A stretch of DNA of 64,000 nucleotides from NCBI GenBank assembly GCA_964036665.1, contig OZ038531.1:22650591-22714590 (forward strand). The letters are read 5' to 3'. Below are positions 21,468 to 33,740 of the stretch, in pieces. The notes beneath the pieces are model-generated. The model saw nothing but the letters and a program-made list of their open reading frames with translations. It did not search any database and was not told the origin of the DNA. This DNA comes from Gordius sp. MW1. Lineage: Eukaryota; Nematomorpha; Gordioida; Gordea; Gordiidae. How positions within the stretch are numbered: the first letter of the stretch is position 1; each line of letters opens with the position of its first letter. The translations under genes and the position numbers were made by a program.

Positions 21468-21660
21468 TGGCGTAGCTAGGGGGGGGAGGGGTGGAGTGGG
21501 TGCCAAATCCCCCCAAGAGCAAAAACGTGGCATCATGGCCCCCCCCCCAAGGAAAAAATCTTTGGCCCCTTGGCCCCTTAAGCATATTTTCAATCTTATC
21601 TTAATTAAGAAACAATATGAAGATCTGAATTTTAATTATAATATTTTAAAAAGATGCTGT
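21468..21660 (+). mobile_element. hAT-like element end, GGCGTAGCTAG type
   Basis: GATGGCGTAGCTAGGGG, a G-run, a C-run, then TTTGGCCCCTTGGCCCCTTA and TTATCTTAATTAAGAAACAA. The same order of words is at 63846-64000, where the end reads CAGTGGCGTAGCTAGG, a hAT-style CAGTG start. Right boundary not determined. Confidence 0.55.
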
Positions 21661-22029
21661 ATAAGACAATAAAGGATTCAAATTTTATAAAATTGTTGAG
21701 TCGACATAATCCATTCTATATTATTTTTTTAATTAATAACCGAGTTTTTTTTATAATTAATTTCCGCTTTATTTTAATCAATTAATCCGCATTGAAAAAT
21801 AGTAGCAAGCAATGCACCTTAACTTATTTTTAAAGCCCTCAGTTCCAAACGATAGCTTAAATCATATAAGTATTTAAAATTTTCTATTTCTAGGTTTTAC
21901 AAATATAACATTAGGTGAAAAAGGGAGTCCTGAATGTCTGTGAAAACTGTATTGGTGCTTTCATTCAATCATTTAAATATATAGAAAAACAAAAAGAGTC
22001 TGAGTCACTGCCTTCTCATTCTCATATAT

Positions 22030-22200
22030 TTCCATGAACGAAGTCAGGAAGGGGACATGGGGGGCGGGAGGCTGCCCCCTCTAAATTCAATAATTTGTTG
22101 AAATTGATTAAATTATGGCTAAAATTTTAAAATAGGATCATTTTGCCTCTCCATACTTATTACCCCTCTCTAATTCCAATGCTGGCAACGCCCATGTTTA
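22030..22200 (+). mobile_element. Dispersed short repeat (copy 1)
   Basis: From GAAGGGGACATGGGGGG to AATGCTGGCAACGCCCATG. Matches 27100-27250 in order and orientation: GGCTG.CCCCCT, TTGTTGAAATTGATTAAA-like, ATCATTTTGCC, AATTCCAATGCTGGC. End words relate it to the CTACGCCCATG elements. Confidence 0.55.
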
Positions 22201-23436
22201 TTTCTATCTATGACAGTTGTAGCTCTTCATCTTCAAGTATTAATATTAAATAATAATTTTAATATCAATGCACCATCAATTAGGTGATTTTGAAGAAATA
22301 TTATCTATTATTTTAAACTAGCCAGATTTAAATTGTCTTAGTAACGGGAGTGAAAAAGGCAAAGAGGATTTCTAGAAGCATCGAATTTAAAACATAAAAG
22401 TATAGCTCAAACAACTTAAAAGGCTATCAATTAATATTAAATTGAAAAGCAGATCTTATTATAAAAATGATAACCACCTAGACCCAGATTTAACAATTTA
22501 TCATAAGAATAAGAGAAATATCTCTAATTTTGATTCAAACCAATCTAAATCTACTTTATCAAGTAATGGATTTAATTTATTTGTCCATCTCACATGCTAA
22601 TTGTTTAACATGCCTTTTTTTATGTACCACATTCACATATAAAGCCAATAATTTTCGAAAAATGGCTTGCGCACCATATTTTCCCCTTCTTAATGATACC
22701 CCATTAAAAGTTTGAGCAGCACATATTGCTTTTAAATTTATATTAATAAAAAAATTCTGAATTTTATTGACAATTGCTAATGCATCAAAATTTCAAGAAT
22801 CCTAAAAAATTCTTTATGTGTGTGTTTGGATTCAACAAAATGTACACAAACACTAAGTTTGTTCTATGCATCTCACATCTCTCTTCATCTAAAATTATTA
22901 AATAAAATTTAAATTCATCTAATTTTGACAGGATCATTTTAGCCGTTGAATTTATCAGTTTTTTTTTAATTTTTGGTGGTGTAAAGGGGGTTTGTGCAAA
23001 TAAAACTATTTTATCATCAAAGACATAACTTTTGAATACTCATCCTGAAATTTACGAATTTTAATTAAACAATTAAGTTTTTTTTAGATTTTATGTTACA
23101 ATTTCCCCTTTTGAGGATCTAACCTTAAACAGGCTTTTAAATGTTGTCATTGTTTTCCTGATATAAATGCTGCCTAAAAATGCTGCCAATATCATAAAAT
23201 TAAAATTTGTTATATATATGGTCAAGATTTTTTTAACAGATTTCAATAAAAGCTTGTTGTATAGTTTTTTTATCATTTGTGTTATTTGTAAAAATATCAA
23301 AATTTTCTTGTCAATATCCCGGTGTAGCGTACGGATATCTCAAACGTTGTAAAATAGCGAACGTCAATTCCGAATTGCTATTCGTTAAAAGCACGAAATA
23401 ATGAGTTTTGACGTTATGTTACGTGTTTTCTAGCAG
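22201..23436. other. AT-rich spacer
   Basis: No gene or clear repeat seen on either strand; short open frames here have no recognisable features. Confidence 0.35.
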
Positions 23437-23816
23437 GGGATTGGGTGGGGATTCGCAAAAAGCATTGTTACACTCCCGACCTTATAGTCAGTGCAGAGAA
23501 TAGGAAGACAGCCAAATATTCTTCCCTCGCGGACACAATATTCATTCCCTTAGTGGCAACCACAATTGGAAATTTAGGCGTTGAAGCTCTCGCTCTCCTG
23601 AAACAAATTGGAAATGCCATCTCCAGCGTCTCTTTAGATTTGAAAGTGTACTTTTATATCAGGCAAAAGATCACAATTGAAATCGTTAAATCCAACACGA
23701 TTTCCATACACGGATCAATGCCATCCGTTTAGTTATAGCGCGTTTTTATATTTTTTTTAGTCGTGCATGTAATTTTTTGTATATCTTAAGAGTTGAAATA
23801 AACAAATTAATTAAAA
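23437..23816 (+). pseudogene. 3' end of an RT-nuclease LINE (copy D)
   Basis: An open stretch reads CYTPDLIVSAENRKTAKYSS then IFIPLVATTIGNLG: the nuclease K-x-x-KY and the conserved IP-V-x-x-x-G-x-x-G tail. It ends in a stop, a short 3' UTR and an A-run at about 23813. It lacks the RT. More similar to copy A in the TTIGNLG region (TTLGNLG) than to copy B (SCSGSFG). Confidence 0.7.
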
Positions 23817-24009
23817 AAAAGCTTAAATTTATTATTCATTTCATAAATTAAGCATGAAAATAACATTATATTATCGATGATTGACGTTTTTATCCGCCAA
23901 TAAGAACTATTTCAACATTTTTAATGAAAATAATAAATGACACTTGATTGACATGTTTGACGTTACGTTAAAGTTAACGATCGCTGGATCAATAATTACA
24001 CCGGTGTAG

Positions 24010-25235
24010 GGCTATCAGATTCACATGTTATCAGATTCATATGCGTAATAGAACGCACTAATTGGCTACAAGCGTAAAAGTAAACAAGATCACGTGATTT
24101 TCGCCACATCGCCATTGGTTATGAGCTTTATACAGAACAATTGAACGCGTAGAAAACACTCGTTAGGAGAATAATAAACAAGTGTTACCAGATTCAAGCT
24201 AATAAACCTACAAACAACTCTATTTTTAAGCGAATTTAGGATAATAAGTTGCTAAGTAAGTAATATATAACATGCTTTATAAACGTTTTAGATATTAAAG
24301 AGTGAAATACTTGTGTTTACAAAATATATAACATTTTTCTGGAATATTTAAAGTTATAATAAGACATGAATAGGAGAAATAAATAGTAATGAAGAGTTAT
24401 CACGATGGCCCAACAAACTCTATCAAGGAAATGTGGAAAGTCACATGGGGATTAATAAAACAAGGAACAAAATATCTGAAAAGTGCATTGTATTTCTAAT
24501 CATTAAATATGTTCATTTAGGTATTAGTGGCCCAATATGTGTTCAGATATAAATGATTATTAGCATCTCATAACCATTTTTATGTAATGATATTTATTTA
24601 ATTAAAATTTATATATCCATTGTATTATATTACTGTGTTTGGTATATAAACTTAAGCAATAATTAAGTCATAACTTTAAAATAAACAAGGAACAAAATGT
24701 CTGAAAAGTACATCACGTTTCTATTTTATATCCATTGTATTATATTACTGTGTTTGTTATATAAACATAAGCAATAATTAAGTCATAACTTTAAAATAAA
24801 CAAGGAACAAAATATCTGAAAAGTACATCACATTTTTAATCAAAGTATATATGTTCATTTAGGTATTGGTGTCCCAATATGTGTTCAGATATGAATGATT
24901 ATATAGCACCTCATAACCATTTTAATGTAATAAATGATAATTATTTAAATTAAAAAAAAATATATTATTGTGCTAAACTTAAGCAATAGTTATCAATGGA
25001 AATTACATATTATAAAACTAGGTCTCAAAATATAATTTCAATGATCTTTATCAAACAAAAAGACTTATTATAAATGAGCAAAAAAAACAGCTATCAATAT
25101 ATATATTTATATATGTCATTAATTTTGATTTCTTTTGTTAACAAATTTAAAAATGGCTGTCAATCACGACACATCTCAATCAAAGTCAGATTGACAAGTG
25201 AATCTGATAATACGTGAATATAATAACCTGATACC
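24010..25235. mobile_element. Element with TATCAGATTCA terminal repeats
   Basis: The left end GCTATCAGATTCACATG and TTATCAGATTCATATGCG are mirrored at the right by AAGTGAATCTGATAATACG and ATAATAACCTGATACC. The interior holds the tandem array below and no ORF. Target duplication not resolved. Confidence 0.5.
24455..24965 (+). repeat. Imperfect tandem repeat, about 3 units
   Basis: The words AAACAAGGAACAAAAT.TCTG, AAAAGT.CATCAC, ATGTTCATTTAGGTATTGG and CCCAATATGTGTTCAGATAT recur from about 24462, 24680 and 24798. The middle unit is shorter. Confidence 0.65.
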
Positions 25236-25585
25236 GGTTCCACTTTGTGCTATTACAACTCATTTGTACACAAACTAAATAAACCTTGTGAAAATTTTAT
25301 GTAATCGTTTCAACTACATTACTTTGTTTTATTTATAAATAATTATTTTTAATTTTGAATCTTATAAACATATGAGGGATCTGAGATATGGACTTAATTG
25401 GATAAACGTTGAGCGAGTGTGATGTAAAAGAAAAAATACACAAAGTAATAGCGGAATTTTAAGCTTCACGAATGTTTATGGGAGAAAAATTTCAATTGCG
25501 TTTGACCCCTTCCCACTTGTGTGAAATCAAAGCTCGCCCCCCCCCCCCCCCCCAGGCAAAAAGGCTAGCTAAGCCACTAGGTATA
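25236..25585 (+). repeat. Dispersed repeat (second copy of 805-1225)
   Basis: Starts GGTTCCACTTTGTGC and ends AGGCAAAAAGGCTAGCTAAG. See the entry at 805. It contains an 18-base C-run near 25537. Confidence 0.6.
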
Positions 25586-26139
25586 GCAAATTATTTGCCA
25601 AATAGTGCAAATTTATTTTAATACAACAGAATAGTAAAATTAAAATGACAACTCATTTAATTATTATCTGTTTTTTTAATGCGCTGAGATCATTTGATAA
25701 ATAATATATGATGTAAAATAAAATTAATATTCTAAAATAAAATAGCATATTAATTTTGCTTTAAATCATCGATATGTGAATAGGCAAATTAAGATAAAAA
25801 GCGGTTGCTGTTCTATTTAAAAATTGTTATTATCTTAAAATACAAACCACCTTTTTTAATGGGTTAGGCCAGAATCTATCAGTTATTTTTAAGCATAATG
25901 TATTTTTAATAGTAGACGCTTCATACGATGTTGGATAGGCGAAAATGTAGTCTATAGATTTGCAGCTATTTATCTTTAATAATTAATATAAATAGTTAAA
26001 ATTTGATATAACAATTTCCAACTTGGCGAGTGAAAAACAGTCAGATCGCTTTGGCCTCGGTGTTAGGTAAATAGGGTTAGATCTAAATTAATCAAATAAA
26101 ATCTTAATTAACAAGCGTTTGTCAAAATATAGAAATAAG
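25586..26139. other. AT-rich spacer
   Basis: No gene or clear repeat seen. Confidence 0.35.
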
Positions 26140-26211
26140 GGCGCCATGGCTTAGTTAGTTAAAGCGCGTCTAGTAAACAGGAGATCCCGAGTTCGAATCT
26201 TGGTGGTGCCT
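26140..26211 (+). tRNA. tRNA-Thr(AGT)-like, damaged anticodon stem
   Basis: Acceptor strands GGCGCCA and TGGTGCC pair fully (one G-T), discriminator T. D-arm TGGCTTAGTTAGTTAAAGC; T-arm CCGAG-TTCGAAT-CTTGG pairs with one wobble and matches the B box. The loop CTAGTAA gives anticodon AGT (Thr). The 5' anticodon stem strand reads GCGCGT where ACAGG needs CCTGT, apparently a 2-base deletion, so the stem forms only two pairs. Likely a pseudogene despite intact Pol III boxes. Confidence 0.75.
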
Positions 26212-27095
26212 TATTTTTGCACTATATTAAACTTGAATATTTTTAAATTTGCCAATGAGAAACAATAAAAATTGTATGGCTTTAGAGCTTAATAATATAA
26301 TATTTTTTTCTCATTTACTCTTATTATTTCTATGCAATTATATCATGCTCTGACCTAGCCAAGTTTTTTATTTTCCATGCAAAACTAGAACTTCCAAAAC
26401 GTCAAGTCCTTAACTCCTTCATCGCCTTTGAAGATTTTTTAAAATCAAATTTTGAGAAGTCATTTTAAAAATTTAAAAATCTTGTTGCTTTGATGATATA
26501 ATAACGTATTAAATATGTTACATATGGCTAATCAATTCGCATAGTGTTGTAAAAAAGGCTAGATATATTTAAGTGTGGCTAATTTGGTTATTGGTATGAA
26601 TTTTTGATGAACCTTAGAATCTATGGTTAAAATTATTGGTCGCTTTAAGTCCGTTGTCAACTATTTGCAAAGTTTTACGTCTATAAAGGCGAAGACCAAG
26701 ATTGCAATTATTTAATACCAATGATATAATAACCTTTTTAAGTTTTAAAGTTGTGATTCTAATTAAAATGAGATCGTTAAAGGATTTGATGATCAATTTG
26801 ATTTGTGATTTTAAAATTTAAAATTATTTAATTGGCTTTCTTAATTGATATATTTTAAGTTAATAGGTAATAATATTTTAAAATAATTGCACAAAATTAT
26901 CAGTAAATCAATCTAACCTCACTATCCGGCTTGGTCCTATAACACAACTCCTCCCCTACAAATACGTCGTCGTCCGTTCACATAATCGCTCGGAGTCTCT
27001 CTTTGATTCCCTCCATTGTTGTGACCATCTTCAGGGTTAGCTCCGACTTCATGTTTTCTTTGTTGCTCAGCATTGCTTAAACATACTTTTAGGTA
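26212..27095. other. AT-rich spacer
   Basis: No gene seen. Short open frames at 26614-26796 and 26937-27173 (minus) show no recognisable domain. Confidence 0.35.
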
Positions 27096-27099
27096 GCCA

Positions 27100-27250
27100 A
27101 AAGAGGGCAGAGAGGGGCGGCTGTCCCCCTTTAAATCCAAAAATGTGTTGAAATTAATTGAAATAATGATCAAAATTTCAAAAAATAATCATTTTGCCCC
27201 TCCTTAATCCATTATTGTCCCCTTAATTTCAATGCTGGCTGTGCCTATGA
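27100..27250 (+). mobile_element. Dispersed short repeat (copy 2)
   Basis: GGCAGAGAGGGGCGGCTGTC to AATGCTGGCTGTGCCTATGA. Homologous to 22030-22200. Confidence 0.55.
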
Positions 27251-28018
27251 ACACTCTTACTTCGTTTTTTCAACAAAAATTGGTCCACAATAACCGTTTC
27301 TTCACCTCGAGCCTTCAAAATTGCAGCTATTGACGGCTGCCTTGAGCCCCTGAGCAAATCGATGAATTGACTTTTAACGATTAAGGCACGTTAAATTTGA
27401 ATTTTAGCTAAGGCTTTAAAAACGGTGCTTAAATAATATTTTAAAGACCTGCTTCGCTTCGTACGATAGTATGATAAATATTTTGTGAAATAATGCTTTC
27501 AATCATTTTCCTGAAAATCATTCTTGATACGGCTCATAAAGAACACAAATTTTCTCTCATCTACGGGGAGTTCGGCACCTCATTAAATGTTTTCATGGTG
27601 TCGCGATTAAGATATTTAAAAAGGGGTCCATAATGCTCAGTTGCTTGTACTCAGTTTTTAATTCAAATAACTCAGATTTTTTTAAATGTTCAGTTTTTTT
27701 ATGCTCATTTAATTAAAAAGTATTCAGTTTTTTTGTAAAAAAAATGTTCAATTTTTTTCAAAAGCTCATTTGTTATTAAAAAAAATTAACAGAAGAATGT
27801 TCAATATTTTTTGCAGCATTAAAATTTTAATTGTTTTTATGGCCTTATAGGCAAGTTTAAAAAAATATTATTGCGCTGTGAAAACACTAGCGAGCTTTTT
27901 TAATTGTTATAAATAATTAATTTAAATTGTATATTTATAAAAATTTTATCCGTGGACCCCTAGAGAGCTTTTATAATGTTTACTCTAAATTTGTATAATA
28001 AAAATTGTTTAAAGTAAG
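27251..28018. other. Spacer with cryptic TTCAGTTTTTTT periodicity
   Basis: No gene seen. Between 27630 and 27810 the words CTCAGTTTTTAATT, TTCAGTTTTTTTATGCTC, TTCAGTTTTTTTGT and TTCAATTTTTTTC recur at irregular spacing: low-complexity or decayed tandem repeat. Confidence 0.4.
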
Positions 28019-28352
28019 TAGAGGAGACCGGGGCCTAAATAGCCATAAAAAATTAAACCACTTTAAAAAGAAAACTAATGATTTTTTTCAATTTTTTTGT
28101 TGGAAGGTAATTTTAAGGTCTATTTTTACTATAGGATAAAGATTCGGATTAAAAATTAATGGGTTTCTTACATATTAAATGTAAAAAAAAACAAAATTTC
28201 TAAAAATTTGCCCGGGGCAAGTTATAGCCCCTTTCTTGGTATAGATTATCCCTTACGATTTTACTTTCTATTGGTGTGTGCTAACTCAAATCAATAAAGG
28301 ATTGTTTTATTACAAAAAAAATATAGAAAATGCAAATGAATATGGTTATATT

Positions 28353-29485
28353 TAGTGATGTTATGCGGCGCGCCATTTTACACCCACGCCTTAATAGAAA
28401 GAAAGAGACTAAGAAGCCACACCCTTATAAAGGTCCCTCGTAAGACGCGCTTGCCTAGTGCAAGGTCCCTTTTTTATTACTAATCCCCTCCCCCATGGTC
28501 CTAAATTGTAGAAAATAGAACCGCCACATGTGCCATTACATTAGTCACATTACATCACATTGATGACACAAATAAGGCATGAGGGTTGTACTATTTACTT
28601 TTTTTAACATAAAATAGCAACACTGTGGATAAATCAGTGGCGTAAATGAGGGGGTGGGGGACGGAAAATTCCTGAAAAGTTTTTGATTAATAACTAAATT
28701 AAATGGGTTAAAATATTATAGTTTAGTTACATCAAATACTTTAAAAAACTTATAAAAACCTAGAAACAATAGAAGGATTTTTTGAAGGAGGGAGTTATAA
28801 AATTTTCATGGGTAAATTTTTTTGGAACTATTTTTTGGATAAAAATGATTTTTTTGAAATAAAATGTATGTTGTGCTTTTACTTGTTACAGATAAAAATT
28901 AGTCGAAAGATAAAAATAATTTATAATTTGTGTAAAAATTACAAGGGCTTAAGAACATTATATCTTTGGAGGGGCAGAACAAAAACACCAAGTTTAGATA
29001 CAATTTATTTGATATTTAAACCCTCCCTTCCGGTTACACCCCCCCCCCCCCCCCCCAAAAAAAAAAATTAATCAATCCTGCGTACGCCCCTGACTTACTT
29101 GTTATAATAAAAGTAAAAGTTGAATGTCCTGTCCGGTACTTAGCAAAGTCTTTAATTTACTATTAGTTTACTTACACTTTATTTTATAGAAAGGATAGCT
29201 TAGATTAACAAATTTGACCACACTGCACGCACAACAGCATACATCGTGTTGATGATGATGACAATAACAACTAGCTAATAACACCCCCTTAGCATATATC
29301 TAAGGGTCCATCGGGTCTCTATGAAAAATAATAGACTACTAATGGTCGGTATTCAACACACCCACACTCAATGTCTTCACCAGAAAAGGAGACTAACAGT
29401 GTGGGTGTGGCTCTTTTCCTTGGGACTACAATACCCCCACAGCACACCCTAGGGCGCGCTATCTAGCGCGCCCGTCACAACACTA
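28353..29485. mobile_element. hAT non-autonomous element, GCGCGC type
   Basis: Left TAGTGATGTTATGCGGCGCG; the right end read in reverse complement is TAGTGTTGTGACGGGCGCGC. A perfect 8-base duplication GTTATATT lies at 28345-28352 and 29486-29493. Copy 1 of the host element has the uninterrupted site GGTTATATTATAC on the opposite strand, so the insertion is proven inside the window. No transposase. Confidence 0.93.
28635..29092. mobile_element. Third-level nested element, CAGTGGCGTA type
   Basis: Left CAGTGGCGTAAATGAGGGGG; right CTGCGTACGCCCCTG (reverse complement CAGGGGCGTACGCAG) after a 16-base C-run and an A-run. It lies wholly inside the GCGCGC hAT. The ends fit the CAGTG-type hAT group, but an 8-base duplication was not found. 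Confidence 0.5.
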
Positions 29486-29844
29486 GTTATATTTTACATA
29501 ATACAAATAAAAAAGGATCATGAAGACAATCTGATTAGGTACCCATAAAAGACAAATTCTGCAATGGAAAAAATCTTTAAATAGTCTATAATATTCCCAA
29601 TTACACTAACATAAATTATTATTAAGCAAAACTAATGTTTTTTAAATCTTGACATTTGTCTACGCAATGAAAAATGGCTACTACTAGCCCCTCACCGACT
29701 AGCCCCGCCCCCTAATTTTTTATACAAATAATAATTATTATATTATATTGCTAATAAAAAATTTAAAATTAGGCAATATTTATTGAGTAAATATACCTTT
29801 ATAAGATAAAACTTAAATTAGTCCAAAATAAGGCAATAAATTTT

Positions 29845-30072
29845 ATGCGCAAAATACAAAATTTGTCAAGGCTACTAACAGCCCCAAAAAATCGTTTTCC
29901 CTCTATAAAAATTTTAAATTTATTTTTTCTAAACAAAAAATTTTTACTTATACCTTATGCAAAAATACACATAGGGTTTAAATTTTATTTGTATATCATT
30001 ATTATTTTAAAAAATAATTACAAAGATAATCGTAGCCCCGGGCTACGACTAGCCCCGGTCTCCCCTACCTAA
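29845..30072 (+). CDS. Conserved short ORF of copy 2
   Basis: Begins MRKIQNLSRLLTAPKNRF; counterpart of the minus-strand frame at 4741-5028. Shorter, and it runs out through the element's end, so probably not functional. See that entry. Confidence 0.18.
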   Translation: MRKIQNLSRLLTAPKNRFPSIKILNLFFLNKKFLLIPYAKIHIGFKFYLYIIIILKNNYKDNRSPGLRLAPVSPT

Positions 30073-31089
30073 TTTTAAGCAAGCTATATTAAAAACAAAC
30101 AAAACGATGCTTTTAATAATCCTTTATTAAAATACAATGAAATATATAAAAACGCAATAGTTATATTCCATTAGTAAATTATTGTAAAATTAAAGCATTT
30201 TTAGCTTTAGATGGTCGCCCTCTTCATTTTTTTGCCCAATAATGATATTTTTGGCTTCTTTCGGAGGCTTGCATAGTTTAAGCTTTTTTCTTCTTCTTCA
30301 TCTTCGTCCGATACGTAAGCTGGTACTTCCTTATAAGAAACTTCCATTATTTTCAAAAATTGAATTCTGACGGGAAATTTGAAACAATAGAGATTATTTT
30401 TAAAAAATGAATTGTGGGCGGAAAATGTAAAACAATAGATAGAAAATAGTAGCTTACAAATTGTAACAAGTGTAGCTATATATAAGTGATATAATCCAAG
30501 ACATATTTTGAGGTGAGGCTTAGTGGAATGAATCTGTGACTGTCCTCAATACCTCTCAATACTTCGTAGGTTTTAACCTATCTGTTTTTATTTAAAGATT
30601 AAAACCACTTTGCATGAAAAAACTTGGCAAATGTGATAAATCTTTGAGCAAATTATAAAAATCTGAACATTTAATACAAAACTCTACACTTAATTAAGAA
30701 CTTGGCAAATTGAATACAAAACTTGAAAAATGGCAAAAAAAACTTTGCACTTCAAATAAAAAACTATGCAAAACAATTTGTTGCTTTTAAAAAGGACGTG
30801 ACTATATAAGTCCTAAGGTTGAGAGGTCGATGCGAAGGTAATATGAATATGGATTTGAAATCTCTGCTATTATTCCTCGCGTAGCGAAATGGACAATATA
30901 ACATGGTTTTATTAAACTAGTAAAAGTCAGTTAGTATTAGATGCATGATTGAAAAACATACGCTGACCAAAAAAATTTGCGTTATGTCATGATTGCTTGA
31001 TCGCATAAGCAAGCGTGGATAGGCACCCATTAAATCAACTAAACAGCACATTAACAAAAATTCTTAGTGGGCAAAATTCAAATTTAAAA
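30068..31089. other. Spacer with cryptic ACTTGGCAAA words
   Basis: No gene seen. 30600-30780 has recurring AACTTGGCAAAT, AACTTTGCAC and TACAAAACT words, a decayed low-complexity stretch. Confidence 0.35.
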
Positions 31090-31380
31090 TGAATTGGAGT
31101 ATTATCAAAATTTCAGGGGTAAAAAACAAGTCAAAACTTTCTACTTAGCGAAACGGCGAGTCAAACTGTTAAAACTCTTGACGTTATTTACTAAAATTTT
31201 GCCAACGCTTTTAATTGTAAGGTATTCCAAGCGTAGCACTAGGCTTCCTATGAATCGTCTGCATTTTATTAGCATCTGGTTTAATTTTATTTTAAAATTT
31301 AGTATTTTAAAATCAATTTATGTAAGGGCATTCAACAAGGAGATCCAATCGTCGACCATTATATTGTTCCGGTAATTACA
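31090..31380 (+). pseudogene. RT scrap of the RT-nuclease LINE family (copy E)
   Basis: NFANAFN at about 31195 and, in another frame, GIQQGDPI at about 31327 are the A and B motifs of the family (copy B: DFANAFN, GIQQGDPL). Spacing is right but frameshifts and stops intervene. It is the most decayed copy. Confidence 0.6.
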
Positions 31381-32809
31381 AATTAGTATAAAAATACCTG
31401 AAGAATAGAACGTGTGCTGAACCTGGCAAAGTCAGATTTATTAAGGATTAAGATTGTTCTAGATTCCAAGGATTAATGAGAACAGGTGCGAAATTTTTCC
31501 CCAGAATATTCATTATTTTCAACCTTACTCCTTTTCAACTTTTAAAAAGAGGCTATAAGCCATCTCAGGCCTATGGGCGAATGGGCTTGCAAATTAATTA
31601 TGGGTATATACGTTTTCTATCTCTCTAAGCTTTATAATATAAAAAAATATTCTATCAAAAATTCAACACCATTTTCGCCCTTTAGTTTTTTTTATATTTA
31701 AAAACCTAAAAAAACAAACAAAATATTAAAGATGTCAGTGTTTATTCTAAGTATTAAATTTAACACCCAAATTTGGCTAAATGCTTCAGGAGTTCGTCTG
31801 CTGCATTATTATTTCTAGTCTATTTTATCTAAATCCGTAGAAAATAATAATTTTAAGACTTCGTAGGTCGGGTGGGGTAATAATGACCCCAAGCCGTTTA
31901 AAATCTTATACAAAATAAATTAGTGAATTTTACAATTTCATTTTTTCAGTAGCTTAACAAAGATTACCTTAGAATATCTCTTCAAAATTTGACTAGTTTT
32001 TACCTAGTTTTTAAGATAGGAAGTGTTTTAGATACCCGTTGTCTTCCACGACCCCACCTTCCATAAAATAAAATAAAAATTTTTATTTTTTTTGAAGTAT
32101 GTTATTAAAACTCATTATTGTTTTCCCATTTGTGAAGAAATTGTTTGTATACATTTCTTTTTATTTAAAATATTCAAATTTTAAACTCTGATTTTACCAT
32201 GATAATCTTTCCTCGTGGTATTTCAAAGTGCTTATTTGTCTTACTTTGCCAACATTTTTTGATTTTTTAATATGTTTAATCTTAAAAAGCGCAGTATTTT
32301 TGATAGTTCTTCTGAATCACAACCTTACCCATTAGTCAAATAACGCTAAAACAAAAACCACCACTTTTTAAAAGAATTTCCAAATCAGCCAAATTAAAGG
32401 TAATTTTTTAATAAAAATTAACATGAATTAAACAATTTATCTATGACTCACTTTTCATGTTATCACTTTTTGAAATCAATTTAAAAGTCTCATTAGTTAA
32501 TCAAAATTTGGAAAAAACATAGTCTTTTATTGTGTAGGGATTAAGTATCATCGTTTTCTTATTCACGTCCTAATTGGCATATCTTGCTATGATAACATTT
32601 ATTAAAGATAGAATAATGTATTATTAAAAAACTTTAAAATTAGCTAAATGATATAAGTATTGGCGTTCCAGCTTTGTTTTATATTAATACGAAAATGAAA
32701 GTCAACATTTCCCACAAAACTATATTAATTTAGTGAAAACACTTGCTGAAACTCACCGATTACCTGTAGAAGCTTAAATAGTCCTATCCATCCCAAAATG
32801 CAGATAATA
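31381..32809. other. AT-rich spacer
   Basis: No gene or clear repeat seen; it may include the untranslated left part of the mariner remnant that follows. Confidence 0.35.
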
Positions 32810-33740
32810 TTTGTGAGCGTTTAAAAGTGACGACTTCGGGTGTGGAATATAAAGAACGTCCAAATCAACAGAAAAATCTTTTTGAAGATAAAAAAATTGG
32901 AAAACTTAATAAACTAAAAGTCTACATGAAATGGGACTTGTACAGAAGCAAAGGAATTGATTACCACACAATATTGTTAAAAAGAGCCTTCGCACATAAA
33001 TCGATCAGATTCGCATTTCTGTTTCACATACAAAAACGAAAAAGATATTTTTGCATCGACTTGTTAATGGAGATGAGAAGTGGCTTAATAACGATAATCT
33101 TGATCTTGTAAAAGCATGAGTGATACCAGGTAATACCAGGTTAAAAGGACATTGATGCCTAAAAGTAGTAATACAGATGGACGAACGGACAGGATGGACG
33201 GACAACAAAAACGAGCTCACTGCAGAGCAATTAATACTCAGAAGTTTAATCCATTATACAAGCAAGGTGGTTTTATAAATATTGGAACCCCTTTGCTCAC
33301 ACTTATTTCATCAAACTTACGCGAGACCATTAAAAAAACCACCTTGCTTATAAAAGTAAAATTCATGCTTTAAAAGTTAATAGGGGATCAGAAAGGCGTA
33401 ATTACTATTTACTTTCTATAGTAAAAAATGCTGAAGTCTAGGTGGAGCAACTAAATTCAGCCTTTTCATTAAGACGAAAACGACACAAATACACCGAAAG
33501 ACTAGGTTTTTTCTAACGTGCTACCCCAAGACCTCATGTGATAAAATCGGCTAAGGAACATTTATATTGAATTGGCTGAAAATTTCAGAAGATATACCTC
33601 CAAATCGAGGCAGTCAGCTCTTTTAGAAAGTGTTCAATAGATTGGTAGAAATCAAGATTTGGCATTATGACTGGACCCATTGTAAGAAACAGTGTTCATC
33701 TAGAGTGGAATACATTTGTTGCCAGAATGATGGTTGGAGG
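32810..33740 (+). pseudogene. mariner-family transposase remnant
   Basis: VEYKERPNQQKNLFED near 32840 matches the N-terminal mariner block around D/E-x-KERPGRPK. Then IGKLNKLKVYMKWDL, then in a shifted frame HRLVNGDEKWLNNDN at about 33053-33095, the catalytic 'V-x-GDEKW' block with the first Asp. SGIHLLPE with W is at about 33700, the conserved C-terminal block, in a frame with stops. The middle, with the second and third catalytic positions, is not recognisable. An ACGGACGGACAAC-type repeat lies inside at about 33178-33215. Dead copy. Confidence 0.7.

Larger units (their letters stand above)
28019..30067 (+). mobile_element. Inverted-repeat transposon with TAGAGGAGACC ends (copy 2)
   Basis: Left TAGAGGAGACCGGGGCCTA, right CTAGCCCCGGTCTCCCCTA. 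Opposite orientation to copy 1 at 4478-6613. Removing the nested hAT and one duplication leaves about 0.9 kb that aligns along copy 1. Because the two copies carry different nested insertions, each shows the other's empty site. Confidence 0.75.

Noticed and set aside
28808..29071. 87-codon ORF
   Set aside because: Runs through the third-level nested element and its C-run and A-run; no domain.
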